Below are positions 50,462 through 59,833 of a DNA stretch of 64,000 nucleotides, in pieces (position 1 is the stretch's first letter; the number at the start of each line of letters is the position of its first letter). The position numbers and the translations under genes are program-made. This DNA comes from Piscibacillus sp052246295 (GTDB taxonomy: Bacteria; Bacillota; Bacilli; Bacillales; Alkalibacillaceae): NCBI GenBank assembly GCA_052246295.1, contig JBQQCO010000001.1; one strand, 5' to 3'. A model generated the notes under the pieces. That model was not told the DNA's origin. It saw only the letters and a program-made list of their open reading frames with translations, and did no database searches.

Positions 50462-50935
50462 CTACCGCATTTCCTCTATTTCAACCCCCTCTTCATCGAA
50501 GAAGGTTTCTAAAATTTCAACAGGATTGGCATCTTTAACTTCATAAGGTCGATTCATAAAAATCTGATCCTCACTTACTGACATCATTAACATGCGTTCT
50601 TGAAAATGATTATTGTTCACTTCCTTTTTGTAGGTCAACCGAAGCTGATATCTGGCATTCGTCATTATCTCATCGACTTTTGTTAATTCGAGTGAATCTA
50701 ACTCTTCAAATAAATTTGAAATCCCATCAGCTGACATGGTCATATGTGAAGCAGCCACGTGATTCTCCGTCTGCTCATCAAAAACCGTCACATCTAGTTG
50801 CACAAACTCCGCGTTCTCACCAAGGCGTTTCTCGAGCTCCTCACCCATGACCGTATGTTTATCAAATTGAATAACTATGTATAAAGCCAACACGGACGCT
50901 AACACGACCGCAGTAATGATGTTTTCCTTTTTCAT
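50462..50935 (-). CDS. Membrane-anchored protein, paralogue of the 49754 product
   Basis: 157 residues with an N-terminal TM anchor, DKHTVMGEELEKRLGENAE, LDSLELTKVDEIMTNARYQL and the ending NPVEILETFFDEEGVE, all aligned with its neighbour. Acidic, extracytoplasmic. GGAGGAGC precedes the ATG. Function unknown. Confidence 0.65.
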   Translation of the reverse strand: MKKENIITAVVLASVLALYIVIQFDKHTVMGEELEKRLGENAEFVQLDVTVFDEQTENHVAASHMTMSADGISNLFEELDSLELTKVDEIMTNARYQLRLTYKKEVNNNHFQERMLMMSVSEDQIFMNRPYEVKDANPVEILETFFDEEGVEIEEMR

Positions 50936-50949
50936 GTGCTCCTCCTACT

Positions 50950-51045
50950 CTACTGGTGGCATAGTACCATTTCACCTGCCGCAAACTCTGACGTTGCGCA
51001 CTCCTCGTAATTTGTTTCATCTATCTTCTTGAATTTTATAGGCAT
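50950..51045 (-). CDS. Tiny ORF, 31 aa, with strong RBS
   Basis: AAGGAGGC lies 6 nt before the ATG. The product (MPIKFKKIDETNYEECATSE...) is 31 residues, hydrophilic, with two Cys and ends CHQ. It follows directly after the terminator of the formamidase-like gene and precedes the membrane-anchored protein gene on the same strand. Too short to assign; could be a real small protein or a leader peptide. Confidence 0.4.
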   Translation of the reverse strand: MPIKFKKIDETNYEECATSEFAAGEMVLCHQ

Positions 51046-51059
51046 GTAGTTGCCTCCTT

Positions 51060-51088
51060 AGAAATAGCCCCATTCAAAGACGGGGCCA
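51060..51088 (-). terminator. Terminator of the formamidase-like gene
   Basis: GCCCC/GGGGC stem extended by flanking pairs, followed by TATTTCT on the minus strand. Confidence 0.6.
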
Positions 51089-51091
51089 AGA

Positions 51092-52036
51092 TCACTTTTT
51101 AAAAATCTTCTGTGGTAAGTATGCGGATACTAAATAATTCGGTACGTCCACAATTTCACTAATTTTCAGGTCCACCGCAACACTTGATAAGGCATATGCT
51201 TCTTGGTCACTCAGCCCGTATGTTTCTGTTAAGTGTTCGATCATATATTCAACTGCCTTTTTCGAAGCCACCATTAGGTCATCACTATGGCCTGTCGTAA
51301 CATAATAGCCTTGTTCATCCAAACCTGTTGTCAACGGACCCGGCGTGATAAAACGAGGCTCTTGAATCGATTTCCCTTTATGCAGTTTAAACTTTAACTG
51401 AATTTCCATTGGTGCTTCAATTGCAGTTCCACAAACCTCACCATCACCTTGAGCAGCATGCGTATCACCGACAGAAAACAACGCCCCCTCAACCCAAACA
51501 GGAAGCAACAAACGTGTCCCCTTGGTTAGATGACGAATATCCATGTTGCCACCATTCTGGCGCGGCGGCACCACACTATGTGCACCTTCATCAGATAGCG
51601 CAACTCCAATCGTGCCAGGAAATGGCTTTGTCGGAATCTCAATCCCATCCGCAAACTGAGCCTTATTCTGATTATCCAAATCCCACACCTTCAAATATGG
51701 ATCTGGAAATTTATCGGCTAAAAGCCCAAACCCAGGAATAATCGCGGTCCATCCCCAACTCATCGTTCCAAAATGCTCAATCTCCACTTCAAGTGTGTCA
51801 CCTGGCTTGGCCCCTTCAACATAGACCGGACCCGTCACAGGATTCACATTATCAAAATCTAAATTCGCCACATCCTCAGCCGATGATTTTCTAAACAACT
51901 GACCCCCAGATGCATCAAACACTTCAAAATTCACACTCACACCTGGCTGAACCGATGACACCGGCACTATACTTTTATCCCAAACCGTGTGATGGTGATG
52001 CGAATGGATCGTATGCTTTCCATGTGAATGCGTCAA
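51092..52036 (-). CDS. Acetamidase/formamidase family protein
   Basis: 314 residues, FmdA_AmdA family: NPVTGPVYVEGAKPGDTLEV, GGNMDIRHL and SVGDTHAAQGDGEVCGTAIE match the family core, whose members release ammonia from short-chain amides. A His-rich N-terminus (HSHGKHTIHSHHHH) is unusual and could bind metal. RBS GGAGAT upstream. Monocistronic or with the CxxC gene upstream (12 nt gap). Confidence 0.9.
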   Translation of the reverse strand: MTHSHGKHTIHSHHHHTVWDKSIVPVSSVQPGVSVNFEVFDASGGQLFRKSSAEDVANLDFDNVNPVTGPVYVEGAKPGDTLEVEIEHFGTMSWGWTAIIPGFGLLADKFPDPYLKVWDLDNQNKAQFADGIEIPTKPFPGTIGVALSDEGAHSVVPPRQNGGNMDIRHLTKGTRLLLPVWVEGALFSVGDTHAAQGDGEVCGTAIEAPMEIQLKFKLHKGKSIQEPRFITPGPLTTGLDEQGYYVTTGHSDDLMVASKKAVEYMIEHLTETYGLSDQEAYALSSVAVDLKISEIVDVPNYLVSAYLPQKIFKK

Positions 52037-52048
52037 AGTTTCATCTCC

Positions 52049-52345
52049 TTAAAATAATGGTTGTTGATGGTCGGTGAATTTCAATAAAAAAGGTTGTGGT
52101 GATAGAACTGCTGGAATACCCACAACTAAAAGTAATAATTGACCCAAAAAGTTGTCTGGTAGATTGAGTGCTATGAAGATAAAAAACATAAGTGGCAAAA
52201 ATAGAAAGTATGTCTTTCTTATCGAATCAATCGTGACATACTGCATTTCTCCACAATCAGGACACTTTTTCTTCCAACCGAAAATAAACATTAATTCGTG
52301 CCACCAAAACTGGTAATTACAATTCCAACACGTTGGCAACTTCAT
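52049..52345 (-). CDS. TIGR04104-type CxxC membrane protein
   Basis: 98 residues: N-terminal zinc ribbon CWNCNYQFWW ... KKCPDCGEMQY (two CxxC, ~20 residues apart) and two TM helices. Matches the Bacillus 'cxxc_20_cxxc' family of unknown function. Confidence 0.8.
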   Translation of the reverse strand: MKLPTCWNCNYQFWWHELMFIFGWKKKCPDCGEMQYVTIDSIRKTYFLFLPLMFFIFIALNLPDNFLGQLLLLVVGIPAVLSPQPFLLKFTDHQQPLF

Positions 52346-52434
52346 ATAATCACCTCTAGTTTAATTATACCATTATATGTAAGAATTTTCAGTTTTCTTA
52401 CGTTAAAAATTTCACACAACACATGATTTTATCA

Positions 52435-52555
52435 ATGAGCGACACTGAAGCTCTATTCACGTACACTTGACTGTATTTGAGTGACACTTGTCCCCCATTT
52501 CAGTGACAGTACTCTGCATTTGAACGAACTTGCATTCATTTCACCGACAAATCTA
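52435..52555 (+). repeat. ~21-bp phased intergenic array K (6 units)
   Basis: Words GAGCGACA, CACGTACA, GAGTGACA, CAGTGACA, GAACGAAC and CACCGACA occur with their CGACA/TGACA cores near 52439, 52460, 52481, 52503, 52524 and 52544: steps of 21, 21, 22, 21 and 20. More diverged than other arrays. The GAGCGACA word is the complement of the 12-mer shared by arrays L and M. Confidence 0.75.
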
Positions 52556-52568
52556 TCTACTAAAAAGT

Positions 52569-52594
52569 AAACCCCGGCCTCGGCCGGGGTTTTG
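52569..52594 (-). terminator. Terminator of the CocE-like gene
   Basis: ACCCCGGCC/GGCCGGGGT stem with flanking A and T runs. Confidence 0.9.
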
Positions 52595-52601
52595 CCTCCT
52601 A

Positions 52602-54281
52602 CTAATCTTGTATGACAGGTAACACGATGTGCGACGGGTAGTCTGCACCCTTGTAAATCTTTTGTTTCGCTTTGACTGTTTTTGTTGTATCAAAAAGCGT
52701 GTCCCCAGTATTCGGGTTCGGATCATACATCGGGAAGTTACTAGATGTCACCTGTAACCGAATGGAGTGACCCTTCTTAAATAGCTGACTCGTTGCCCAG
52801 AGGTCGATTTCATACTTGTAGATCTCATCCTCTTCTAATGGTCCATGAACGGAATCTGTTCTGATGATTCCTTCTGTTACGTTAATCGACGTTCCATCAG
52901 GAAGTACATCGGTCAACTTCACAACAAAATCAGTACTCACTGCATCAGTTGCCGCATAAAGATTAAACGTAACTGGTCCTGTCACCTCAAGGTCCTCATC
53001 TAACGGCGCTGTTGTGTACACTAATACTTCATCACGCTTCTCCACGTCGTTTTGTGCTAAAGGCCCTGTGTTGATCCCATGAATGAATAATGATGGTCCA
53101 CCCTTTGTCGGAACCGGGTTTTCAGGGTCATAGATATAAGAATCACACATTAACTTATCAGGTTTCTCAAATGTCAACGTTTCACCAGCACCTAAAAACA
53201 ACGGACGATATGTCGTGCGAGCTAATGGCCATTCGTACTCGTTACGCCACTCGTTTGCCCCCATCACAAATAATATAATAGGTGCACTCTCATCGAACAC
53301 TCCACTCTCGTCACCTTTTAGCCATTGATCAAACCATTTCAAATGAAGTGATGTGACATCATCCACACCATCAATTAAGTCACCAGAGGCTTCGAGACCA
53401 AAGTACCGCTCACCAAAGTACGGGGTGAACACGCCATGCCCCCAAGGTCCAATGATTAACTGCTGATCACCACGATGATGCTTCTCTAATTCTACAAAAT
53501 TATTAATCGTCGCTTGTAAAAAGCAGTCATACCAACCTGCCATATGGAAGGCCGGCACCTTCACATCATCAATAGACACACCATCTAAATCTGACAACTC
53601 ACCATTAATATAAGTTTTATACAACTCCTGTAGTTCAGGGTGCTTCATCGCAGGTGGCCATTCTTTAAACGGAAAATGGCTATGCCAATCTAATATACTA
53701 TTTAAATCCTCCACCAGTCTTTGAGAGGTTTTACCATACGTCTCTGAATCTTGCTTTCTTTTTAAGTAGTCTGGTGCGACTGAATCTAGAATCCATGTCT
53801 CAAGCTTTGCGAGTTCATTAGCGCCACCTCGCTTGGAAAAGTCACGTCCAATGTTGTGTCCTGTAAAAGCTGGGAAGATCGCTTTTAGTGATGGTGGTTG
53901 TGTCATAGCGGCTAACATCTGGGTAAAGCCATAATAAGATAAGCCAAACATTCCTACGTTCCCATTGCTATAAGGTAGAGAAGCTGCCCATTCTACAGAG
54001 TCGTAGCCATCTTCAAACTCTTGTGTAAAAGGGGTAAACTCTCCCTCAGAACTAAAACGACCACGAACATCTTGTATAATCACCACATAACCATTCAACG
54101 CCATGCGAATCGGGTCTATATAACGGTGCGAGAAGTTTGGTAGATTTTTATTGTAAGGAAGACGAGATAATAGAACCGGGTATTCCACGTCACCTTCAGG
54201 CCTATACACATTCGCATATAGTGTCACCCCATCGCGCAATTGACACGGAACATCTCGCTCAATAATCACTTGTTCACTCAT
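52602..54281 (-). CDS. CocE/NonD-family alpha/beta hydrolase
   Basis: 559 residues. Alpha/beta hydrolase domain with RGRFSSEGEF, nucleophile elbow GLSYYGFTQ (Ser), catalytic Asp region and His in GPWGHG, followed by a C-terminal jelly-roll (X-Pro dipeptidyl-peptidase C-terminal) domain from about residue 370. Acts on esters or acyl-aminoacyl bonds; substrate unknown. No signal peptide. It is separated from the carnitine operon by a terminator. Confidence 0.92.
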   Translation of the reverse strand: MSEQVIIERDVPCQLRDGVTLYANVYRPEGDVEYPVLLSRLPYNKNLPNFSHRYIDPIRMALNGYVVIIQDVRGRFSSEGEFTPFTQEFEDGYDSVEWAASLPYSNGNVGMFGLSYYGFTQMLAAMTQPPSLKAIFPAFTGHNIGRDFSKRGGANELAKLETWILDSVAPDYLKRKQDSETYGKTSQRLVEDLNSILDWHSHFPFKEWPPAMKHPELQELYKTYINGELSDLDGVSIDDVKVPAFHMAGWYDCFLQATINNFVELEKHHRGDQQLIIGPWGHGVFTPYFGERYFGLEASGDLIDGVDDVTSLHLKWFDQWLKGDESGVFDESAPIILFVMGANEWRNEYEWPLARTTYRPLFLGAGETLTFEKPDKLMCDSYIYDPENPVPTKGGPSLFIHGINTGPLAQNDVEKRDEVLVYTTAPLDEDLEVTGPVTFNLYAATDAVSTDFVVKLTDVLPDGTSINVTEGIIRTDSVHGPLEEDEIYKYEIDLWATSQLFKKGHSIRLQVTSSNFPMYDPNPNTGDTLFDTTKTVKAKQKIYKGADYPSHIVLPVIQD

Positions 54282-54299
54282 TTAGAACCCTCCATGTGG

Positions 54300-54335
54300 T
54301 AAAAGGCCTGTATCAGTTAAGATACAGACCTTTTC
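54300..54335 (-). terminator. Terminator of the carnitine/OpuA operon
   Basis: AAAAGGTCTGTATC pairs with GATACAGGCCTTTT around a 6-nt loop. Confidence 0.9.
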
Positions 54336-54338
54336 TAA

Positions 54339-55214
54339 TTAATTACCTAGCATTTCATCTACTTTATCTTGATTTTCATCAATCCACTCTTGAGCAACTT
54401 CAAGCTCATCTTGTCCATCTTCAATCTTCACAATCATTTCCTCAACATCTTCTAGAGGAATACTCCAGTTTTGTAAAAACTCATATACTTCTGGAGCCTT
54501 ATCTTCTAACTCATTATTAGCTAAAACATGAACATCAGAAGGTGTAAAGTAACCATAATCATCTTCAATGACTTCAATATCTAACTTATTGAACATCGTA
54601 TGTGGTCTCCAGCCATAGAAAATCACTGGGTTATCCTGATTGATTTCTCTTTGAGCTTGTGCAATCATACCACCTTCAGATGATGTAACAAGTTCTAAAT
54701 CTAAATCTGCTTCTTCAATTAGCTCACGCATCATTTCAGTCGCACTTGCGCCTTCTTCAATACCATAGATCTTGTTACCAAATTCATCTTCGCGACCTTT
54801 TAAGTCACTAACTGTCTCAATACCTTCAACATAAGTTGGAATAACTAATCCAGAATCTGCATCTGCATAACTAGTTGCAACATTTTCAATTGAATCTTCA
54901 TACTCAGCAAATTGGTTTTCGTGTGCTGGCATCCATGAATCCATAAATACATCTAAGTCGCCACGTGAAAGTCCAACGAATGTCGAGCTAACGTCAGCTT
55001 GAGTTTCCTCAACCTCATAACCCATGTCCTCAATAATAATACGAGCTACCTTAGTTGGAGGAACTGTACTCGTCCATGGTGTCACTGCAAACGTAATTGT
55101 GCCCTTCTCTTCAGCATTTTCGCTTCCGTCACTACTACCTTCTTCATCACTTGATCCACATGCTGCTAAAACTACTAAACTTAATGCCATTAGTGCTAAA
55201 ATAAACTTTCTCAT
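54339..55214 (-). CDS. opuAC: Glycine betaine/carnitine ABC transporter substrate-binding lipoprotein (OpuAC-like)
   Basis: 291 residues: lipobox LAACGSS (Cys ~20), acidic linker, then the OpuAC fold. Trp residues in VTPWTSTVPPTK, DSWMPAHENQ, FYGWRPHTMF and LQNWSIP can form the aromatic cage for quaternary ammonium. Last gene of the carnitine operon; gene order ATPase, permease, binding protein is as in B. subtilis opuA. Confidence 0.92.
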   Translation of the reverse strand: MRKFILALMALSLVVLAACGSSDEEGSSDGSENAEEKGTITFAVTPWTSTVPPTKVARIIIEDMGYEVEETQADVSSTFVGLSRGDLDVFMDSWMPAHENQFAEYEDSIENVATSYADADSGLVIPTYVEGIETVSDLKGREDEFGNKIYGIEEGASATEMMRELIEEADLDLELVTSSEGGMIAQAQREINQDNPVIFYGWRPHTMFNKLDIEVIEDDYGYFTPSDVHVLANNELEDKAPEVYEFLQNWSIPLEDVEEMIVKIEDGQDELEVAQEWIDENQDKVDEMLGN

Positions 55215-55244
55215 GAAATCTCCCTTTCTATTGTTTGTTTTGAT

Positions 55245-56078
55245 TTATGCTCTACCTTGACCAAGTCCTTGTGTTATACGGTCAAGTACAATCGCTAATA
55301 CTACAATTCCCAAACCACTGACTAAGCCTAAACCGATGTTGACACGAGAAATCGCTGTTAAAACCGATGCACCTAAACCTGGTGCTCCGATCATAGAGGC
55401 GATCACCGCCATCGATAGAGATAACATTATCGTTTGGTTAACCCCAGCCATGATACTTGGCACAGCTAAAGGTAACTGAACTTTAAATAGTAGCTGGCTT
55501 TTCGTTGAACCAAAAGCACGAGAAGCTTCAACCACTTCTTTTGATACACTCCGAATTCCTAAGTTCGTCATACGGACAGCTGGAGGTGCTGCGAAAATAA
55601 ACGTCGCAATAACAGCCGGCACTCCACCTAGACCGAATAATAGAACTGCCGGTATTAAGTACACGAAACTCGGAAGTGTCTGCATGAAGTCCAAGATTGG
55701 TCGTACAACATTTTGTATTCTATTGTTCATCGCACTTAAAATACCAATAGGAACTCCAATGACTAACGACACAAACGTCGCTACTATTACAATCGCTAAT
55801 GTTTGCATCGATTCATCCCATATACCAACTGAACCGATAAATAGAAAACCAATAATGGTAAATAGTGCCATGCCTTTCCCTGCAAACTTCCATGCAATTA
55901 ATGCTAAAAGTAATGTAAATAATTCAGCTGGAATGAATAAAAGTAAATCGGTTACCCCACCAATAAAGGCGTTCAACCCTTTACTTACTGCATCAAACGT
56001 GTTGCTAAAAGTTGGTAAAAACCAACCATCCACAAACATATTCGTCCATTTTTCTAGAGGTAAGTAAAAGTAATCCAT
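55245..56078 (-). CDS. opuAB: Glycine betaine/carnitine ABC transporter permease (OpuAB-like)
   Basis: 277 residues with an N-terminal amphipathic segment and six to seven TM helices. The coupling loop is VSKEVVEASRAFGSTKSQLL. Start ATG overlaps the ATPase stop (TAATG). Forms the membrane channel with the neighbouring ATPase. Confidence 0.93.
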   Translation of the reverse strand: MDYFYLPLEKWTNMFVDGWFLPTFSNTFDAVSKGLNAFIGGVTDLLLFIPAELFTLLLALIAWKFAGKGMALFTIIGFLFIGSVGIWDESMQTLAIVIVATFVSLVIGVPIGILSAMNNRIQNVVRPILDFMQTLPSFVYLIPAVLLFGLGGVPAVIATFIFAAPPAVRMTNLGIRSVSKEVVEASRAFGSTKSQLLFKVQLPLAVPSIMAGVNQTIMLSLSMAVIASMIGAPGLGASVLTAISRVNIGLGLVSGLGIVVLAIVLDRITQGLGQGRA

Positions 56079-57274
56079 TAGTTCGTCACCTCAACTTTCT
56101 CTTTACCGAGAACTAACCCCGATAATATAGATACGCGAGATACGATCCCAACTAGCTTTCCATCATCTACAACTGCAATTGGGTATTTCGCATCTGCCGC
56201 TACACCAATTAAGTCATTTAACGGTGTTTCAGGTGTTGTCTGATGAACGTCCGTGTTTAGAACGTCTTCCATTGAGATATTTTCTTTATAAGCACGAATC
56301 GCATCATCAATCGTTAATAGACCTTTGAAACTGTCATCACGATCCACCACAAAGATACTGGATGCACCGACTTCTTCCATTTTACGTACCGCCATGCGTG
56401 GCCCATCTTTATATGTTGTTAACACTTCAGGCTTTCTCATAACAGTTGCCGCGTCTAATACCTTCGAACGGTCAACATCTTTAACAAAGTTGCTAACATA
56501 ATCGTTTGCCGGATTTTCTAATATATCCTCCGAAGTACCTACTTGCACGATCTGACCATCTTTCATAATCGCAATTCGATCACCTAATTTTAACGCCTCA
56601 TCTAAATCGTGGGTAATGAATAAGATCGTTTTATCTAACTTATGTTGAAGCTTCAATAACTCATCTTGCATCTCTTTACGGATAAGGGGGTCCAAGGCAC
56701 TGAAAGCTTCATCCATTAGTAAAATATCTGTATCATTCGCAAGTGCTCTTGCTAAACCAACACGTTGCTGCATACCACCACTTAGCTCGTTAGGGTAGCT
56801 GTTTTCATAACCTTTTAAGCCAACATCTTCAATGGACTTTTGCGCTCTCTCTTCACGCTCAGCTTTTCCCACGCCTTGAATTTCTAGACCGTATGCCACA
56901 TTTCCAATAACCGTACGGTGCGGGAATAACCCGAAATTTTGAAACACCATGCCAAGTTTTTGGCGACGCGTTTCAATCAGTTGTTCCTTTTTCATCTTCG
57001 TAATATCATCACCATCTATTAACACTTCACCGTCAGTCGGTTCGATCAAGCGGTTTACTAAACGAATAAGTGTAGATTTACCACTACCGGATAAACCCAT
57101 AATGACGAAAAATTCACCACTCTTAACTTCAAAAGAAGCTTTGTTAACACCTACTGTATTACCTGTCTGATTAAGTATGTCGTCTTTTGAGTAACCTTCT
57201 GCTAACATCTTCAAGCCCTGTTTAGGATGCGACCCGAAGACCTTCGTTAAATTATTAACTGCAATTTTACTCAT
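56078..57274 (-). CDS. opuAA: Glycine betaine/carnitine ABC transporter ATPase with CBS domains (OpuAA-like)
   Basis: 398 residues. Walker A GLSGSGKSTL, signature LSGGMQQRVG, Walker B ILLMDEAFSALDP, H-loop ITHDLDEA, and two CBS domains after ~residue 270 that sense ionic strength in OpuA homologues. ATG at 57274 is 6 nt after AAAGGAGA; earlier in-frame starts lie in or before the RBS. Confidence 0.94.
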   Translation of the reverse strand: MSKIAVNNLTKVFGSHPKQGLKMLAEGYSKDDILNQTGNTVGVNKASFEVKSGEFFVIMGLSGSGKSTLIRLVNRLIEPTDGEVLIDGDDITKMKKEQLIETRRQKLGMVFQNFGLFPHRTVIGNVAYGLEIQGVGKAEREERAQKSIEDVGLKGYENSYPNELSGGMQQRVGLARALANDTDILLMDEAFSALDPLIRKEMQDELLKLQHKLDKTILFITHDLDEALKLGDRIAIMKDGQIVQVGTSEDILENPANDYVSNFVKDVDRSKVLDAATVMRKPEVLTTYKDGPRMAVRKMEEVGASSIFVVDRDDSFKGLLTIDDAIRAYKENISMEDVLNTDVHQTTPETPLNDLIGVAADAKYPIAVVDDGKLVGIVSRVSILSGLVLGKEKVEVTN

Positions 57275-57310
57275 CAACATTCTCCTTTTATGTACAAGCA
57301 AGAAGGAGAA

Positions 57311-57781
57311 TTACTTCCTGCGAATTCCGATAACTCTCCCTGCTTGTTTCGGTTTTTCTAAATGTTCATGCTCGTCCCAAACGTTCTCTACCTTTTCTTG
57401 AATAAAAGGTAGAAATGGGGCTGGCTTGCCTTCACCTTGATCCATGCCCATGAGCATCTGTTCACTTGTTGCGACTAATTCATGTTTTGAATTTTTCATA
57501 GTGAAAAAGGCATGAAGTCGTTTCGCATCATGGTCAAGCAATTGCCATTCCACGGTTAACGGTTCACCTTGATGAACCTCCTGTAAATAACATAAATGTG
57601 TTTCTAACGTAAAAATGGTATATTCTTTTTGCTGAATCACTTCTTCAGTGATGCCGAGATACCCCATTAAGGTATCAACAGCATGACTGAATACTTCTGC
57701 GTACGCGGCGTCATTCATGTGGCCGTTATAATCGACCCACTGTTCTTTGACGCTCGCATTATATTTAAAAGGGGGCATCAT
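57311..57781 (-). CDS. Hotdog-fold acyl-CoA thioesterase, probably betainyl-CoA thioesterase
   Basis: 156 residues with the 4HBT-type hotdog signature VDYNGHMNDAAYAEVF (catalytic Asp/His region). In carnitine-degrading operons such a thioesterase releases glycine betaine from betainyl-CoA, which fits its place directly after carnitine dehydrogenase and BKACE. Start ATG at 57781 after AAGAGGTG. Confidence 0.85.
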   Translation of the reverse strand: MMPPFKYNASVKEQWVDYNGHMNDAAYAEVFSHAVDTLMGYLGITEEVIQQKEYTIFTLETHLCYLQEVHQGEPLTVEWQLLDHDAKRLHAFFTMKNSKHELVATSEQMLMGMDQGEGKPAPFLPFIQEKVENVWDEHEHLEKPKQAGRVIGIRRK

Positions 57782-57793
57782 GTGTTTCACCTC

Positions 57794-58729
57794 TTAAGGC
57801 CAATAATCTTCAACTAAATCAATAAGTTTGACTAAAAATTCATTACGCTTACGTTCAAGTTCAGCGACAGAGCGATCTTCTGCAAAGCTTTCACAACCTG
57901 TAATGACACGTTCTTTCAGTTCATCAGTTAATTCAGGCGCTTCAAGCTTCGTCCAAGGTAATTTTAACGCTGGGCCAAACTGCTCAAGCATGTGGCGCAT
58001 ACCTTGCTCACCACCAGCTAAGTGGAACGTCATAAACGGTCCCATTTGTGCCCATCTAAGACCCGCACCATACGTGATGGCTTTATCAACTTCTTCCGTT
58101 GTAGCAATGCCATCATTAACGAGGTGCAACGCTTCACGCCATAAAGCTTCCATTAAACGGTCCGCAATAAAGCCTTCAATCTCTTTATCTATTACCATCG
58201 GCTTCATTTGCGCTGATTCGTAAATACCGTAAGCTTGATCAATCGTCTCTTGTGTAGTTTTTACACCACCAACTATCTCAACTAACGGTAAAATATATAC
58301 TGGGTTAAAAGGGTGTGCGACAACTAACTTTTCTGGGTTATCTAATGTCTCTTGAAGTACTGTTGGCTTAATACCAGAAGTACTAGATCCAATCACAGCA
58401 TCTGATTTTGAATTTATATCTATATCTCTTAAAACAGATTGCTTTAACTCAACACGCTCAGGAACATTCTCTTGAATAAGGTCTGCATCTTGAACCGCTT
58501 CTTCTAACGTCGAAACGAATGTAAGACGATTCTTTGAGGCACCTTCTTTAAGCCCTAGAGCTTCAACAGAGTCCCAAGCACGCTCCACTGTATCGCGAGT
58601 TCTTTCCTCTGCTCCTTCAGCTGGGTCAAAAGCGACTACATCAAAACCATTAGCTAGAAATCGTGTAATCCAGCCGTTTCCAATGACGCCAGTTCCAATG
58701 ACCGCAACTTTCTTCGATTCACTTGCCAT
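57794..58729 (-). CDS. L-carnitine 3-dehydrogenase
   Basis: 311-residue 3-hydroxyacyl-CoA dehydrogenase-fold enzyme: NAD motif GTGVIGNGW, ENVPERVELKQ, SSTSGIKPT and AHPFNPVYILPLVEIV. Oxidises carnitine to 3-dehydrocarnitine. The function is supported by the adjoining BKACE, thioesterase and OpuA importer genes; without that context a 3-hydroxybutyryl-CoA dehydrogenase relative could not be excluded. Confidence 0.9.
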   Translation of the reverse strand: MASESKKVAVIGTGVIGNGWITRFLANGFDVVAFDPAEGAEERTRDTVERAWDSVEALGLKEGASKNRLTFVSTLEEAVQDADLIQENVPERVELKQSVLRDIDINSKSDAVIGSSTSGIKPTVLQETLDNPEKLVVAHPFNPVYILPLVEIVGGVKTTQETIDQAYGIYESAQMKPMVIDKEIEGFIADRLMEALWREALHLVNDGIATTEEVDKAITYGAGLRWAQMGPFMTFHLAGGEQGMRHMLEQFGPALKLPWTKLEAPELTDELKERVITGCESFAEDRSVAELERKRNEFLVKLIDLVEDYWP

Positions 58730-58741
58730 TCGTCTGACCTC

Positions 58742-59617
58742 CTATTTTCTTAAGTTGTAAGCCTCTCTTGCCTCAGCAGGAGTCATCACTTCAATATTGT
58801 TACTGTGCAGCTGTTTAACTGCTTGCTCAACTAACGATTCATTCGATGCTAGGACACCTTTTTTAAGATAAATATTATCTTCTAAGCCCACTCGAACATT
58901 TCCGCCTAAAATCGCTGCCTGAGTCACCATCGGAAGCTGCATACGACCAATTCCAAATGCTGACCAATGTGCGTTTTCAGGAATACGACTCTTCATATAA
59001 GAAATCGTCTCTACATCCGCCTCAGCTCCCCAAGGTATTCCTAAACAGAACTGATACATTGGATCGCCATCAACTAGACCTTCTTTTACTAACTGATTCG
59101 CAAAACGAACATGACCTGTATCGAAGCATTCTAATTCTGGTTTAACACCACTATCTTGAACTAACTTAGCCTGCTCTCTTAACCAATCAGTAGGGCTCAT
59201 GTAAATCATGTTGCCGAAGTTCGTACTACCACAATCAAGTGTGCACATCTCAGGCAGTAACTCCCCAACAGGTTCATGACGTTCAGCAGGCGTTTGAATA
59301 TCCGTGCCATCGCCACCAGCAGCAGGTGTATCAAGACTTGGAATAAAATCCCCGCCACCACCAGATGTAATATTAATAATCACGTCTGTTTCCGACTCAC
59401 GAATACGATCGACAATCTCACGATAATGATCAATGTTATGGCTAATCCCACCTGTCTCAGGGTCACGAGCATGAACGTGAGCAACTGTCGCACCAGCTTT
59501 TGCAGACGCAATGGCCGACTCTGCAATTTCCTTTGGTGTCACTGGAACATTTGGATTTTTCGAAACTGTATCACCAGCACCAGTTACCGCTGCTGTAAGC
59601 ATCACTTTCTGACTCAT
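58742..59617 (-). CDS. BKACE-family dehydrocarnitine cleavage enzyme
   Basis: 291-residue beta-keto acid cleavage enzyme with AHVHARDPETGG (metal-binding His pair), NITSGGGG, and GLEDNIYLKKGVLASNESLV near the end. Condenses 3-dehydrocarnitine with acetyl-CoA to give betainyl-CoA and acetoacetate. First gene of the catabolic operon, downstream of TetR operators. Confidence 0.92.
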   Translation of the reverse strand: MSQKVMLTAAVTGAGDTVSKNPNVPVTPKEIAESAIASAKAGATVAHVHARDPETGGISHNIDHYREIVDRIRESETDVIINITSGGGGDFIPSLDTPAAGGDGTDIQTPAERHEPVGELLPEMCTLDCGSTNFGNMIYMSPTDWLREQAKLVQDSGVKPELECFDTGHVRFANQLVKEGLVDGDPMYQFCLGIPWGAEADVETISYMKSRIPENAHWSAFGIGRMQLPMVTQAAILGGNVRVGLEDNIYLKKGVLASNESLVEQAVKQLHSNNIEVMTPAEAREAYNLRK

Positions 59618-59663
59618 GTTGAAACCTCCTAATAATTAAGTGTGAAGCAATTAATTTAACTGC

Positions 59664-59713
59664 ACCGTACGGACGGTTTTTTAATCCGTTTGTTACTATA
59701 CCATCTAGACGGT
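59664..59713 (-). promoter_or_regulatory. Two TetR-type operators in front of the carnitine operon
   Basis: ACCGTACGGACGGT (59664-59677; perfect ACCGT/ACGGT half-sites, 4-nt centre) and ACCATCTAGACGGT (59700-59713). The second matches the site at the tetR promoter (60457). They lie 47-96 nt upstream of the first structural gene. Confidence 0.75.
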
Positions 59714-59766
59714 TTATGTTCAACCGCAAATCGAAAATTAATTAGACTAAACAAAAATAAAAGCAT

Positions 59767-59795
59767 TAAAAAAGCCCGCCATTAGCGGACTTTTA
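59767..59795 (-). terminator. Terminator of the tetR gene
   Basis: GTCCGC/GCGGGC stem followed on the minus strand by T6. Confidence 0.75.
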
Positions 59796-59833
59796 AGAAT
59801 CTTATTATTAAATTAAAAAACTGTATTCGTAGT

